From Helicobacter sp. MIT 05-5294 (lineage in GTDB: Bacteria; Campylobacterota; Campylobacteria; Campylobacterales; Helicobacteraceae), in NCBI RefSeq assembly GCF_000765675.1, contig NZ_JRPA02000004.1, positions 62,001 through 126,000 on the forward strand: a DNA stretch of 64,000 nt, read 5' to 3'. A model generated the notes under the pieces. The model was not told the origin of the DNA. It was given only the letters and a program-made list of their open reading frames with translations, and searched no databases. The position numbers and the translations under genes are program-made. Shown here piece after piece: positions 53,476 through 62,845 of this stretch (positions are counted from its first letter, which is position 1; the number at the start of each line of letters is the position of its first letter).

Positions 53476-54805
53476 TTGCGCGTCCAAGCACACAGCCAAG
53501 CACACTTTCTCCTACAACTTCTGTAATTTTGACGCGATAATATCCAACTTCCAAATCTTCTTCTATTTCTTTGTCGTTAATCAAGATTTCCCCGTCAATT
53601 TCAGGAGCGAAACGAATATCTCGCGCACTATAAAAATATTCTGATTCTGCGGATTTTCCCTCTAAAATTGCCACAATCTCTTTGCCAACTAAGTTTTTCA
53701 GATTCTTTTTATACTGCTTTAGAAAGATTTTATTAATCGTCTTCAATCGCGCATTAATGGTTTTTTGTGGGATTTGCTCCAAAGCCGCGCTTTTTGTCCC
53801 CTCCTCGCAAGAGAATCCAAAAAGATTCATACGATCAAAAGTATAGCTTTGGATAAACGCGCACAATTCTTCAAAATCCTCGTCTGTTTCATTAGGGTGT
53901 CCGATGATAAAACTCGTGCGCACAAAGCTATTTGGCACAGTGCGCATTGCTTTTAATAAGCCCAAAAACTCTCCGCTTCTTCCCATAGTTTTTAACACTT
54001 TTTTGCTACTATGTTGCAAAGGCATATCAAAATAATTTTGAAAGACTTTAGAATCGCGAATCGCAGAAATTAGCCCTTTAGAAGTGCTAGAGGGATAAAG
54101 ATATAAAATCCTCGCACTTTTTATTTCTAATCCATCATTTGCAAGTTTATCAATGCTTTTAATCAAATCCACCAAACCATCATTAACCCCAAAATCACGC
54201 AAATAAGAGCTAGAATCTTGTGCAATGAAGCTAAAATCCCTAAAACCACGCGCGACTAGATTTTTGACTTCTTTTAAAGCAGATTCCAATGTGCGCGAAT
54301 GCAATTTGCCTTTAAAGCTTGGAATCGCACAAAAACTGCATTTTTGATTGCAACCTTCAGAAAGCTTAATATACGCGTGGATAGAAGAACCGCTAATCAC
54401 GCGATGATGATTCTCATTTGCCAAAAACACGCCGGTGTGGTTTGAAAGGATAGAATCCCCGATTTTACGCGATTCTATGAGTTGATTAATTTTATCATAA
54501 TCCCCTACACCCGTGATAATATCAATCTCTGGAATCTCTTGTTTTAATTCTTTAGCATAGCGTTCGCTTAGGCAGCCACTCGCCACCAAAATCGCGTCTT
54601 TTTTTTTGGATTCCAAAGCATTTAAAATACTCTGGATACTTTCTTGCTTCGCCGCTTCAATAAATCCGCAAGTATTCACAATCACAACATCGGCTTCGCT
54701 TAGATTCTGCGTGTTTTCATACTTGCTTAAATTCCCCAACATTACCTCACTATCCACAAGATTTTTTGTGCAACCAAGCGAAATTAAATGCAATTTTTTG
54801 CTCAT
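53468..54805 (-). CDS. rimO: Ribosomal protein uS12 methylthiotransferase
   Basis: A 445-residue radical-SAM enzyme that methylthiolates the conserved Asp of ribosomal protein S12. The UPF0004 domain supplies three Cys (SLGCTKN, NTCGF, SGCLSE) for the auxiliary cluster, the radical-SAM motif is CNQKCSFC, and a TRAM domain closes the protein. It is distinguished from MiaB by the EGCNQKCSFCAIPSFKG context and length. It is co-transcribed with tilS and 12 nt downstream of ruvA. Confidence 0.95.
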   Translation of the reverse strand: MSKKLHLISLGCTKNLVDSEVMLGNLSKYENTQNLSEADVVIVNTCGFIEAAKQESIQSILNALESKKKDAILVASGCLSERYAKELKQEIPEIDIITGVGDYDKINQLIESRKIGDSILSNHTGVFLANENHHRVISGSSIHAYIKLSEGCNQKCSFCAIPSFKGKLHSRTLESALKEVKNLVARGFRDFSFIAQDSSSYLRDFGVNDGLVDLIKSIDKLANDGLEIKSARILYLYPSSTSKGLISAIRDSKVFQNYFDMPLQHSSKKVLKTMGRSGEFLGLLKAMRTVPNSFVRTSFIIGHPNETDEDFEELCAFIQSYTFDRMNLFGFSCEEGTKSAALEQIPQKTINARLKTINKIFLKQYKKNLKNLVGKEIVAILEGKSAESEYFYSARDIRFAPEIDGEILINDKEIEEDLEVGYYRVKITEVVGESVLGCVLGRANV

Positions 54806-54817
54806 CTCTACCCCAAC

Positions 54818-55399
54818 CTACAAAGTCTGCAATCGTTTCAATGCGGCTTTTACCATTTCGCCAACTTCGGCATTTTCTAAGCCTTTTGTCGCTTTGGCAA
54901 TCAAATCATTTTTGTAGCCCAAAGATTCCAATGCCAAAACCACTTGGTGCAAATTAGAATCCTCTGCAACTTTTGCTCCGCCATTTTGCGCCAACTCTAG
55001 CGACCAACCCGACAATTCTACCAAGATTCTCCCCGCACTTTTTGGACCAATGCCCGGAACTCTTTGCATAGACTTAATATCATTGCTTTCTACAATCTGT
55101 GCGAAAGTCTGCGGATTATAAGTAGAGAGAATCGCCAACGCAACCTTTGGACCTACGCCATTAATCTTAATCAATCTTTCAAAAAGATTTTTTTCTATTA
55201 ATTCTGCAAAACCAAATAAAATTTGCGCATCTTCACGAATAATATGCGAAATATGCAAAGTCAGATTCTCTCCCACTTTTGCTTTGATTTGATTAGAAGT
55301 TTGCAGAGACACAAACACTTCATAGACGACCCCGGCACATTTCAGTGCCACACGCGTAGGTTCTTTGATAAAAATCTCGCCGACAAGAGCGATAATCAT
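54818..55399 (-). CDS. ruvA: Holliday junction DNA helicase subunit RuvA
   Basis: A 193-residue protein. Domain I begins MIIALVGEI, the middle domain carries two helix-hairpin-helix motifs (INGVGPKVALAIL and VPGIGPKSAGRILVEL), and domain III ends with EVGEMVKAALKRL. RuvA binds four-way junctions as tetramers and recruits RuvB for branch migration. It lies 10 nt downstream of fapA. This order (fapA-ruvA, with murJ divergent) is like that of C. jejuni and H. pylori from memory. Confidence 0.95.
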   Translation of the reverse strand: MIIALVGEIFIKEPTRVALKCAGVVYEVFVSLQTSNQIKAKVGENLTLHISHIIREDAQILFGFAELIEKNLFERLIKINGVGPKVALAILSTYNPQTFAQIVESNDIKSMQRVPGIGPKSAGRILVELSGWSLELAQNGGAKVAEDSNLHQVVLALESLGYKNDLIAKATKGLENAEVGEMVKAALKRLQTL

Positions 55400-55409
55400 A
55401 AAATTTCCT

Positions 55410-57197
55410 TTATAAAACTAATTGAATTTTGCCTTTTTGATAGACAACTTTAGAAGGCTCACCGGGCTTTGGCACACAAAGCAATTCGCGACTAGGAGAA
55501 TAAAACACATAATGCACTTCATTATAGCCAATCCAACCGCCATCAATCATAATTATAGCGTTTTTTGTCATTTCATCTAGCATATTCAAGGCTTCACGCG
55601 CGCTTTTAAAATCTGCACTTAATTCGTTGATTTTTTGACGCTTGTTTTTGAGTGCGAGAACGCGCTGATGATATTCTTCAAACTTCGCAAGTAAGTAGCT
55701 TGGTGGCGTGGTTTTGGTGTTTTTGTAATGAATCAAAGTGCCACGAATCTCATCGGCAGTTGCTTTGAGCTTTTTTAGTTCCAAACTCTCTACTTTTAAC
55801 TCTTTTGTTAGGCGAATTGCCTCTTTTATGGATTCATTTTTTTGCTTTAGGAGCGCATCGTATTTTTCTTTTCCTGCTGGACTATAATTTGCCGCTAAGA
55901 AAAACTTGTTTTCTCCCTTTTCCATTCTTCTAACCTGAATGCTTTTGGTCGCATACAAAAACGCATTGGCGTGTAAAGTGTTAATCACGATTTCTTCGGC
56001 ATAAATTTTGCCTCCATATACTCTATCCACTTCTACTCTTTTGCCCTCTACGATTCCGGTTTCTAGCATTTCTACTTTGACATATTCGCCTTTCACATAA
56101 CCCTTATGCGTTGCGATTTCTGCGTCATTGGCATAGATTTTGGAATTTTGATGCGTGAAGCCACCAATGCGCACTTCTTTGGAATTAATCTCCGCATTAG
56201 AACCAATATTTCCTTCAATATTGACTTCTCCGGCTTGGATTTTCATTCCCTGCCCCAATGCCTCTTTCATCGCGTCTTTTTGGGTGATATTAATAATCGT
56301 GCCACTATTGATATTGCCAACTAACGAACCGGTGGTTTTGAGTGTAACGGATTCTGTCTCTAAAGTATCCCGCACATACAAGAATCCATCTTCATATTTT
56401 AGGATTCCACCAATCGCACTTACATAGTAAATATAGCAAGGATATTCTTTGGGTTCAATACTTTCTTTATCGTATTGCAAGGAACAGGGTTGGTGTAGAG
56501 TTTTAGGGCTTTGTGGGATAATATATTCTCCGCGAATATTGCGCCCGGGCTTGCCTTGCAATGGCTTTCTGTATTCGCAAATAATATCATCTTTAATCAC
56601 GGTTTGAAACTGCCCTGTAATGTCTTTTTTAAACTCCAAATTCCCCTCTACGCTTGGAATCAGATTCACCCCACTTAGGATTTTATACCGCACTTCCCCT
56701 CTAAGAGGATATTCTAAAGTTTTTAAAAACCCCTCTAGCGCGTCTCTTTCTTGTTGTTCATTAAAACACAAAATCCGATTCCAAGCCTTTTCTTTTTTGA
56801 TTTGCATATAAACGCTATCAAAATCTTCTTTGTCGTAATTAAAACCCGCCCTAAAGGTCAAAAACGCCTCACTGAAAGCTTTATCCGCAGTAAAATGGAA
56901 TCGCGTCTCTCTGCGCTCTTTTTCTTTAATCAAAATACAATAGCGTTGGTTCATTACAAGGTTTGGTTCTAGCATATTGTCCCGACTGCTAAAAAATGTA
57001 TCAACTTCTTGTGCGGGAATCAGCTGGGATTCGTAATCATAAAGGTTTTTTTTGTAAGTCGTGATAGATTGCAATTCAAAGTCAAATTCATCTGCGTCCC
57101 GATTAAATTGGGCAGAGACTTGTTTAATAGCAAACTTAATATCTTCGCATTCATTAACATAATAAGGTCTAAATGTCTGCGATGATTTTTTTAACAT
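55410..57197 (-). CDS. FapA/DUF342-family protein
   Basis: A 595-residue protein of the FapA (DUF342) family. The central part has right-handed beta-helix repeats (TGSLVGNINSG, GNIGSNAEINSKEVRIGG, NSKIYANDAEIATHKGYVKGEYV), and the C-terminal part a long coiled coil (about 450-560) before a beta-rich end. Proteins of this family are polymer-like and their role is unknown, although in Vibrio one was linked to glucose signalling. ATG with GGAA before it. It is divergent from murJ. Confidence 0.85.
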   Translation of the reverse strand: MLKKSSQTFRPYYVNECEDIKFAIKQVSAQFNRDADEFDFELQSITTYKKNLYDYESQLIPAQEVDTFFSSRDNMLEPNLVMNQRYCILIKEKERRETRFHFTADKAFSEAFLTFRAGFNYDKEDFDSVYMQIKKEKAWNRILCFNEQQERDALEGFLKTLEYPLRGEVRYKILSGVNLIPSVEGNLEFKKDITGQFQTVIKDDIICEYRKPLQGKPGRNIRGEYIIPQSPKTLHQPCSLQYDKESIEPKEYPCYIYYVSAIGGILKYEDGFLYVRDTLETESVTLKTTGSLVGNINSGTIINITQKDAMKEALGQGMKIQAGEVNIEGNIGSNAEINSKEVRIGGFTHQNSKIYANDAEIATHKGYVKGEYVKVEMLETGIVEGKRVEVDRVYGGKIYAEEIVINTLHANAFLYATKSIQVRRMEKGENKFFLAANYSPAGKEKYDALLKQKNESIKEAIRLTKELKVESLELKKLKATADEIRGTLIHYKNTKTTPPSYLLAKFEEYHQRVLALKNKRQKINELSADFKSAREALNMLDEMTKNAIIMIDGGWIGYNEVHYVFYSPSRELLCVPKPGEPSKVVYQKGKIQLVL

Positions 57198-57290
57198 ATT
57201 TCCAAAACCTTTTTAAGCAAAAATAAATTAATTTTATCCTAAGTTGTTATAAAATTAATTTAAAAAATCGCATTTTGCGCCAAAAAGAGA

Positions 57291-58865
57291 ATGAAAATGT
57301 TTCTAAAAGCTTTTTTTACCAACAGCAGCGGAATCCTAACTTCTAGGATTCTTGGGTTTTTTCGTGATTTACTCACCGCTACGATTCTAGGTTCTAGCAT
57401 TTATAGCGATATGTTTTTTGTCGCTTTTAAGCTGCCAAACCTCTTCCGACGCGTGTTTGGAGAGGGCGCGTTCAACCAAGCGTTCTTGCCCGGATTCTTT
57501 AACGCCACACTCCGTGGAGGATTCGCACTTAAGATTGGTTTAATTTTTTGTGTGATTTTGCTTGTGATTTCTTTGCTAGTATGTGTTTTTAGTGTTCCTT
57601 TAACAAAACTCCTAGCCTTTGGATTCTCTGATGAGTTAATCAAGCTAACCGCGCCTTTGGTTACCATTAATTTTTGGTATTTGCTTTTAATCTTTATTGT
57701 TACGCTCTTTGGTGCGATGCTACAATTCAAACGCAACTTCACCGCGTGGGCTTATTCTCCCGCACTTTTGAATCTCGCAATGATTTGCGCCCTGCTCTTA
57801 GCGCGTGATAGCGAATCCTATGAGGCGATTCTAATCTTAAGTTATGGGGTGCTTTGTGGTGGAATCGCACAAATTTTGTTGCATTGTTACCCAATGTGGC
57901 GTTTGGGATTCTTTAGATTGCTTTGGGTGGGAGTTAAGGAGATTTGGAGTGTGCGCAAAAATGCAGAATCCAAACAAGATTCGTGCTTTGGGGTTGAAGA
58001 GGCAATAAGGAAAGATTTGCTTGTCTCTGAAAACCTAAAGAACGAATCTAAAAGTATGGAATCCAAACAAGATTCATGCTTGAGAAGTGCGGTCAAAAAA
58101 GCAAAATGGCGCAAAGAAACGATAAACCAAAGTGTTAAAAGATTTTTTAAGCAATTTTCTCCTGCGATGTTTGGTAGCTCCACCGCGCAATTTGCGTCTT
58201 TTATTGATACACTTTTGGCTTCTTTTTTGGTAAGCGGTAGTATTTCTTGCTTGTATTATGCCAATCGTATTTTTCAGCTTCCTTTGGCGATTTTTGCGAT
58301 TGCGACTTCTACCGCGCTTTTTCCTTTGGTCGCAAAATACATCAAAGAATCCAAAGAATCCTTAGCTTTAAAGGAGCTTTCACGCTCCTTTTGGTTACTT
58401 AGTATTCTGCTTAGTTTGTGCGTCGTTGGGGGATTAATGTTGCAAAATGAAATCATTTGGTTACTTTTTGAAAGAGGTAAATTCACGCGTCAAGACACGC
58501 TGATATGCGCGAGTGTTTTTGGGGCTTATTTGATTGGCTTGTTGCCTTTTGGGTTAGCACGGATTTTTTCGCTTTGGCTTTATTCCAAATCCCTCCAATC
58601 CCTTGCTGCCAAAATATCGGCATTTTCTCTTGCTGTTGGCACATTTTGTTCTTTTATTTTAATGCAATACTTTGGAGCAATCGGACTTGCGCTTGGAGGC
58701 AGCATTAGCGGGTTTTTTGTGTTTTTCTTAACTTTGCATTTTTTTGGTTGGAATCGGTTTTGGAATATCCTATGGAATCCCAAATGGATTTTATCTTTAG
58801 TCTTAATTTTAGCGACTGAATTTCTATTGCTTCTTGGTTTTAAAACCTATATTTTTAGCCTTTAG
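57291..58865 (+). CDS. murJ: Lipid II flippase MurJ
   Basis: A 524-residue MOP-superfamily flippase with about 14 membrane helices, moving lipid II across the inner membrane. The N-terminus SSGILTSRILGFFRDLLTATILG and FRRVFGEGAFNQAFLPGF are family hallmarks, including the essential Arg residues. The cytosolic loop near 220-275 is enlarged and holds two copies of ESKQDSC (226-232 and 257-263), encoded by a 23-bp direct repeat. The start is ATG 57291 with AAGAGA before it and a TATAAA box near 57248. Its end overlaps msrQ by 42 nt in convergent orientation. Confidence 0.94.
   Translation: MKMFLKAFFTNSSGILTSRILGFFRDLLTATILGSSIYSDMFFVAFKLPNLFRRVFGEGAFNQAFLPGFFNATLRGGFALKIGLIFCVILLVISLLVCVFSVPLTKLLAFGFSDELIKLTAPLVTINFWYLLLIFIVTLFGAMLQFKRNFTAWAYSPALLNLAMICALLLARDSESYEAILILSYGVLCGGIAQILLHCYPMWRLGFFRLLWVGVKEIWSVRKNAESKQDSCFGVEEAIRKDLLVSENLKNESKSMESKQDSCLRSAVKKAKWRKETINQSVKRFFKQFSPAMFGSSTAQFASFIDTLLASFLVSGSISCLYYANRIFQLPLAIFAIATSTALFPLVAKYIKESKESLALKELSRSFWLLSILLSLCVVGGLMLQNEIIWLLFERGKFTRQDTLICASVFGAYLIGLLPFGLARIFSLWLYSKSLQSLAAKISAFSLAVGTFCSFILMQYFGAIGLALGGSISGFFVFFLTLHFFGWNRFWNILWNPKWILSLVLILATEFLLLLGFKTYIFSL
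57966..58081 (+). repeat. Direct repeat inside murJ
   Basis: A 23-bp sequence at 57966-57988 recurs at 58059-58081 with one mismatch. The spacing is 93 bp (31 codons), so the frame is kept. It encodes ESKQDSC twice in a charged loop absent from compact MurJ proteins. Confidence 0.85.
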
Positions 58866-59303
58866 TAGCTTATAGGATACCGAAATAACTATCATAAGGC
58901 TTAGCAGAAATAGCCAAAGTCTGATGACTTTTTGGATTAGAAGTATATGCGCTAATCCAAATATCAACGCCAAAAGCACCAAATAAAATAACCTTAGCCT
59001 AAAAAATAGCCCAAAGCTGCCCACAGCACAAACAAATAAACATACAAAAGACAGAATCCCAAAATGCAAATATCGTTTCTGTGCCAACTCTAAATAAATA
59101 AATCCAAAATCAAACCCAAAGTCAAGCACTAAAAAAATTCCCAAATGCACTAGAGAAAAAACAAAAGCAAAGATTCCTAAAATCTTCTTAAATGCGATTT
59201 TGTGGGAGTTTTGGTGTGGCAAAATCAGCGAAGAACAAATGCAAACAATAATCGCCCACCCACTCCACAAATAAAGCTTAGGGATTAATAATTCCAAAGG
59301 CAT
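58824..59303 (-). CDS. msrQ: MsrQ haem-binding membrane subunit
   Basis: A 159-residue membrane protein with about five helices, of the ferric-reductase-like type. LGIFAFVFSLVHLGIF and LRLFYLVLLALIFGLAHILLI supply His residues that could bind haem b. With MsrP it forms a quinol-driven system that repairs oxidised methionine in periplasmic proteins. The start overlaps the msrP stop (TAATG). It is shorter than E. coli MsrQ (211 aa). Its C-terminal 42 nt overlap the end of murJ. Confidence 0.8.
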   Translation of the reverse strand: MPLELLIPKLYLWSGWAIIVCICSSLILPHQNSHKIAFKKILGIFAFVFSLVHLGIFLVLDFGFDFGFIYLELAQKRYLHFGILSFVCLFVCAVGSFGLFFRLRLFYLVLLALIFGLAHILLIQKVIRLWLFLLSLMIVISVSYKLLKAKNIGFKTKKQ

Positions 59304-60292
59304 TAATACAGCTTCGCCCTATCCAACCCTACATAAAGATGCTCCACTTCCTTAGCATAGCCATTGAGATAGAGTGTTGGTGTGCGCCCTCCTCCTTGTC
59401 CAATCACGCGCTCACTTGCTTGCGACCAACGCGGGTGCGATACTTGCGGATCTACATTGCCATAGAATCCATATTCTTTGGGGTTCTCTTTTTCCCAAGT
59501 AGAAATGGGTTGCTCTTTTAAAAATTCAATTTTGCTAATGGATTTTATCATCTTGTAGCCATATTTCCAAGGCACTACCAAGCGGATAGGTGCGCCATTT
59601 TGAGGTAAAAGCTTCTTGCCATACATTCCTACTGCTAACATTGTAAGCGGGTGGTTTGCTTCATCAAGCCTTAGGGATTCTTGATAGGGAAAATCCAAAA
59701 AGCTTGTATTTAATCCTAAAAATCCGCCTTGCATAGGGAATCTTTTAGGATCATAAAGGGTTGTAAAGCGAACAAACTTTGCCTCTTTAGTTGGCTTAAC
59801 ATAATCAATCAACTCCCGCAATTCAAACCCAATCCACGGAATCACCATACTCCACGCCTCCACACAACGAAAGCAATAAACCTTCTCTACAAGGCTCATT
59901 TTCTTCAGCAATCCATCAACTAAGATTTTAAAAGGCTTCTCCACTTCTCCTTCAATGCTAATCTCCCAAGGACGCGCTTGGAATCCTTTGGACTTGTCTT
60001 TTGGGTCGCTTTTAGAGTAACCAAACTCATAAAAATTATTATAGCTTGTCGCAATCTCTTCTGGCGTGTTTGTCAGCATTTGTCCATTGATTTTTATCAT
60101 CTCTTCTTTGCTCATTGCACGATACATAAAAGATTCTCCGCCAATCTGCGCTAGGAGCTGCTCCACACTTGCAGTTGCTACTAAACTCCCGATTCCAAGC
60201 TTTAAAAATTTGCGTCTTTGATAAAATAATTCCTCTGGCGTTATGTTTTGGCATTCTTGTTTGCTTGTATTTTTGTAGTTTTTAATTTCCAT
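59303..60292 (-). CDS. msrP: Periplasmic methionine sulfoxide reductase MsrP
   Basis: A 329-residue molybdenum enzyme. The N-terminus has a twin-arginine signal (QRRKFLKLGIGSL), so it is folded before export by Tat; TatBC are encoded at 27456-28671. The Mo-coordinating Cys lies in VYCFRCVEAWSMVIPWIGF, and PKRFPMQGG, VPWKYGYK and PRWSQASER are family features. It reduces methionine sulfoxide in periplasmic proteins with electrons from MsrQ. It is the first gene of the msrPQ pair. Confidence 0.95.
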   Translation of the reverse strand: MEIKNYKNTSKQECQNITPEELFYQRRKFLKLGIGSLVATASVEQLLAQIGGESFMYRAMSKEEMIKINGQMLTNTPEEIATSYNNFYEFGYSKSDPKDKSKGFQARPWEISIEGEVEKPFKILVDGLLKKMSLVEKVYCFRCVEAWSMVIPWIGFELRELIDYVKPTKEAKFVRFTTLYDPKRFPMQGGFLGLNTSFLDFPYQESLRLDEANHPLTMLAVGMYGKKLLPQNGAPIRLVVPWKYGYKMIKSISKIEFLKEQPISTWEKENPKEYGFYGNVDPQVSHPRWSQASERVIGQGGGRTPTLYLNGYAKEVEHLYVGLDRAKLY

Positions 60293-60338
60293 TTTTCCCC
60301 TTAATTCTCGTATTAGAATCCCAAATCAAGATTCCACG

Positions 60339-61436
60339 CTAAACTTTTTGTGTATTTAACGCAATCAACACGCCCTCTAACATCGCATCAATATCCCCAT
60401 CTAAAATCGCCTCTACATTGCTATATGCGAGATTAGAGCGCGAATCTTTGACTTGCTGATAAGGAGCTAAAACATAGCTTCGTATCTGATGCCCCCAACC
60501 AATCTCACTTTTATCTTCATTGGAATTTTGTGCTTCGCGTTTTTGGATTTCTTGCTCATAGAGTTTGGATTTTAGCATTTTTAGCGCAGTAGCTTTGTTT
60601 TTGTGCTGACTTCTATCATTTTGACATTGCACCACGATTCCACTTGGAATATGCGTGATACGAATTGCAGATTCTGTTTTATTGACATGTTGTCCGCCCG
60701 CCCCTGAAGCACGATAAGTATCAATCCTCAAGTCTTTTTCTTCAATCTCAATATCAATGTTTTCGTCAATCTCTGGGCTGACTTGCACCGCAGTGAAGCT
60801 TGTATGTCGCTTCGCATTAGAATCAAAGGGTGAAATGCGCACTAAGCGGTGGATTCCATTCTCTACTTTTGCGTAGCCATAAGCATTTTCACCCTTAATA
60901 ATAAAGCTCACATCTTTTAATCCCGCCTCATCGCCCTCTTGATAATCCAACAATTCTACCTTGAAGCCCTTTCGTTCTGCCCATCGCAAATACATACGAT
61001 AAAGCATACTTGCCCAATCCTGCGATTCTGTGCCACCCGCTCCGGGAGTAATCGTAAAAATCGCATTATTTGCGTCTAATTCTCCACTTAGCATCACTTC
61101 AATTTCTGCATTTTTAATTTGTTCTTCAAGCTCTTTGGATTCCGCGAAAAGTAACTCCAAACTCTCCAAATCATCGCTAGAAATTTCAAACAATTCTTTC
61201 GCGTCCTCTAAAGCAGATTTTGCAGCATTATATTTTTCCAACTGCCGCTCACACCGCTTTTTTTCTTTTTGCAACTCCCCTGCTTTTTTAGCGTCCTCCC
61301 AAAATTCTTTAACCTGCTCTAAATCCGTAATTTCAGCAATCCGCTTTTGCAGAAGCTCTGGCTGCATAATTTTCTCTATATTTTGACGCTTAATCTCCAA
61401 TTCTTTTAACAATTCACTATATTCGTAATTATCCAA
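60339..61436 (-). CDS. prfB: Peptide chain release factor 2
   Basis: A 365-residue RF2 that reads UAA and UGA. The SPF tripeptide is in [14 protein letters not shown] and the catalytic GGQ in [15 protein letters not shown]. The frame is continuous from the TTG at 61436, with AAAGGA upstream, so there is no programmed +1 frameshift at the usual position near codon 25. It follows mnmH's stop at 61446 by a few bases on the same strand, and the two are probably transcribed together. Confidence 0.95.
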   Translation of the reverse strand: MDNYEYSELLKELEIKRQNIEKIMQPELLQKRIAEITDLEQVKEFWEDAKKAGELQKEKKRCERQLEKYNAAKSALEDAKELFEISSDDLESLELLFAESKELEEQIKNAEIEVMLSGELDANNAIFTITPGAGGTESQDWASMLYRMYLRWAERKGFKVELLDYQEGDEAGLKDVSFIIKGENAYGYAKVENGIHRLVRISPFDSNAKRHTSFTAVQVSPEIDENIDIEIEEKDLRIDTYRASGAGGQHVNKTESAIRITHIPSGIVVQCQNDRSQHKNKATALKMLKSKLYEQEIQKREAQNSNEDKSEIGWGHQIRSYVLAPYQQVKDSRSNLAYSNVEAILDGDIDAMLEGVLIALNTQKV

Positions 61437-61445
61437 AATTTTCCT

Positions 61446-62447
61446 TTATTTCAAACGATAAAAATCTCTAGCAAAAGCCTGAATCTCCGCAATCGCTTGA
61501 GGAAGATTCCGATAAGAAATTTCGCACAGATAAGATTCTTTTTTATAAACTTTATCATAATATTCTAATAGCAAAATCTCTGCAACACGCGTTAAATTCC
61601 CCGCATAAAAAGCTTCTTTTGCTTCCTGCCAAAACTCCTTTTTCATAAAAGGAGAAATCTTTTGCATTGAGTTTTCAAAAAACTGAAGTGAAATCTTACC
61701 ATATTGTGCTACGATTCTTTGCACCCTTTGTTCCAATGGCGCGACAATAAGAATCTTTGGGGCATTTTGATAAGCTTGGTAAAAGTGCGTTGGCAAGATG
61801 AGATTGCCTAGCTTCTTGCTCTCTCCCTCCACCAAAACAAAAGGGGCATTTTCCAACGCACGAAGACGCGAAAAAAGCAAATTTTGAAACATTTTCACGC
61901 TGGGCTGTTCTCCACAAATCGCCCCAAAACTTGACCCCAAATGCTTTGCGATTCCTTCAATATCTAGCGAATCGATAAAGTTTTGGATAATCTCACTTTT
62001 GCCACTTCCTGTTTGCCCCACAAGTGTAACAAAAGAATGCAAAGGAGGCTGCTCTAAGAAGCGCAAAACCTCCTTACGATAGGATTTATATCCACCCTCT
62101 AATAAAACGACTTGATAGCCAATTTCTTGCAACACCATAAAAAACGCGCGGCTACGCATTCCACCACGCGCACAATGGATTCCAACAGGTTTTTTGGGAC
62201 TGATTTTATCTTTGAGATTCAAAAGATGCTTTGCGATATTTTGGCTAACAAAACTCGCCCCTAAGACTTTCGCGCCAAAAGAATCTTTATGATAGAATGT
62301 GCCAATTTGTTGGAATTGCTCATCATCTAATACAGGGAAATTTTGCGCACACACGATATGTGATTCTGCGTATTCTCTAGGGGAGCGCACATCAATAATC
62401 AAAGACAAATCAGCCTTTAAAAATTCTTTGGCGGGAAGTATATTCAT
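61446..62447 (-). CDS. mnmH: tRNA 2-selenouridine synthase
   Basis: A 333-residue enzyme that replaces the sulfur of 2-thiouridine at tRNA wobble position 34 with selenium through a geranylated intermediate. The N-terminal rhodanese domain has the active Cys in HCARGGMRSR, and the C-terminal P-loop domain begins GQTGSGKSE. The start is ATG 62447 (MNILPAKEF), with AGGA 9 nt upstream; a longer frame adds a hydrophobic stretch that is probably not translated. With the YedF-like protein it indicates selenium use; selD is not in the window. Confidence 0.93.
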   Translation of the reverse strand: MNILPAKEFLKADLSLIIDVRSPREYAESHIVCAQNFPVLDDEQFQQIGTFYHKDSFGAKVLGASFVSQNIAKHLLNLKDKISPKKPVGIHCARGGMRSRAFFMVLQEIGYQVVLLEGGYKSYRKEVLRFLEQPPLHSFVTLVGQTGSGKSEIIQNFIDSLDIEGIAKHLGSSFGAICGEQPSVKMFQNLLFSRLRALENAPFVLVEGESKKLGNLILPTHFYQAYQNAPKILIVAPLEQRVQRIVAQYGKISLQFFENSMQKISPFMKKEFWQEAKEAFYAGNLTRVAEILLLEYYDKVYKKESYLCEISYRNLPQAIAEIQAFARDFYRLK

Positions 62448-62845
62448 TTTAAGATTCCTAATCCAAGCCAATCCCTCGCAAAAACAAAGGATTTCTAGCA
62501 AAAATAAAGCGAATTGTAACAAAAGTTTTTAAATCCTTTGCGATAAATCGCTAAATTTATGGTTTTATTGGAAAAGAGCAAATCTCTTAAGCGCAAATTG
62601 ATATTGTTGGCAATCTTGACTTTGCAATGGAATCTTTAAAGGCTAGATTTTAGATTATGGATTGCTTTATCGTAGGCAATCATTGCTAAGCTTGGTTGGT
62701 TTGAATTAAAATTGAAATCAAAGTGAAAATTTACTTTTTATTCTCCAAATTTACTTCTTAAAGAAATGAAAACAAAGACAAAGAGAGTATGACAAAATAA
62801 TAGTCAAACGGAATCCCGAAGGATTCCGAAGTTTTTAAAAGTTTG
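62448..62845. other. Gene-free stretch between mnmH and dnaK
   Basis: This stretch of about 400 bp has no supported gene. It contains the dnaK terminator at 62810-62829 and a REP-like remnant near 62656: GGATTGCTTTATCG with GATTGC/GCAATC around a 10-nt loop, similar to the piece at about 10421. The rest is AT-rich and should include the mnmH promoter, which I could not place with confidence. Confidence 0.5.
62810..62829 (-). terminator. dnaK terminator-like hairpin with UUCG tetraloop
   Basis: On the minus strand, CGGAATCC-TTCG-GGATTCCG forms a perfect 8-bp stem with a very stable C(UUCG)G loop, 16 nt after the dnaK stop. TTTGACTATTATTTTG follows, a poor T-tract. Confidence 0.6.

Noticed and set aside
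60339-61436. Programmed frameshift in prfB
   Set aside because: The frame is continuous from start to stop, with no in-frame UGA near codon 25.
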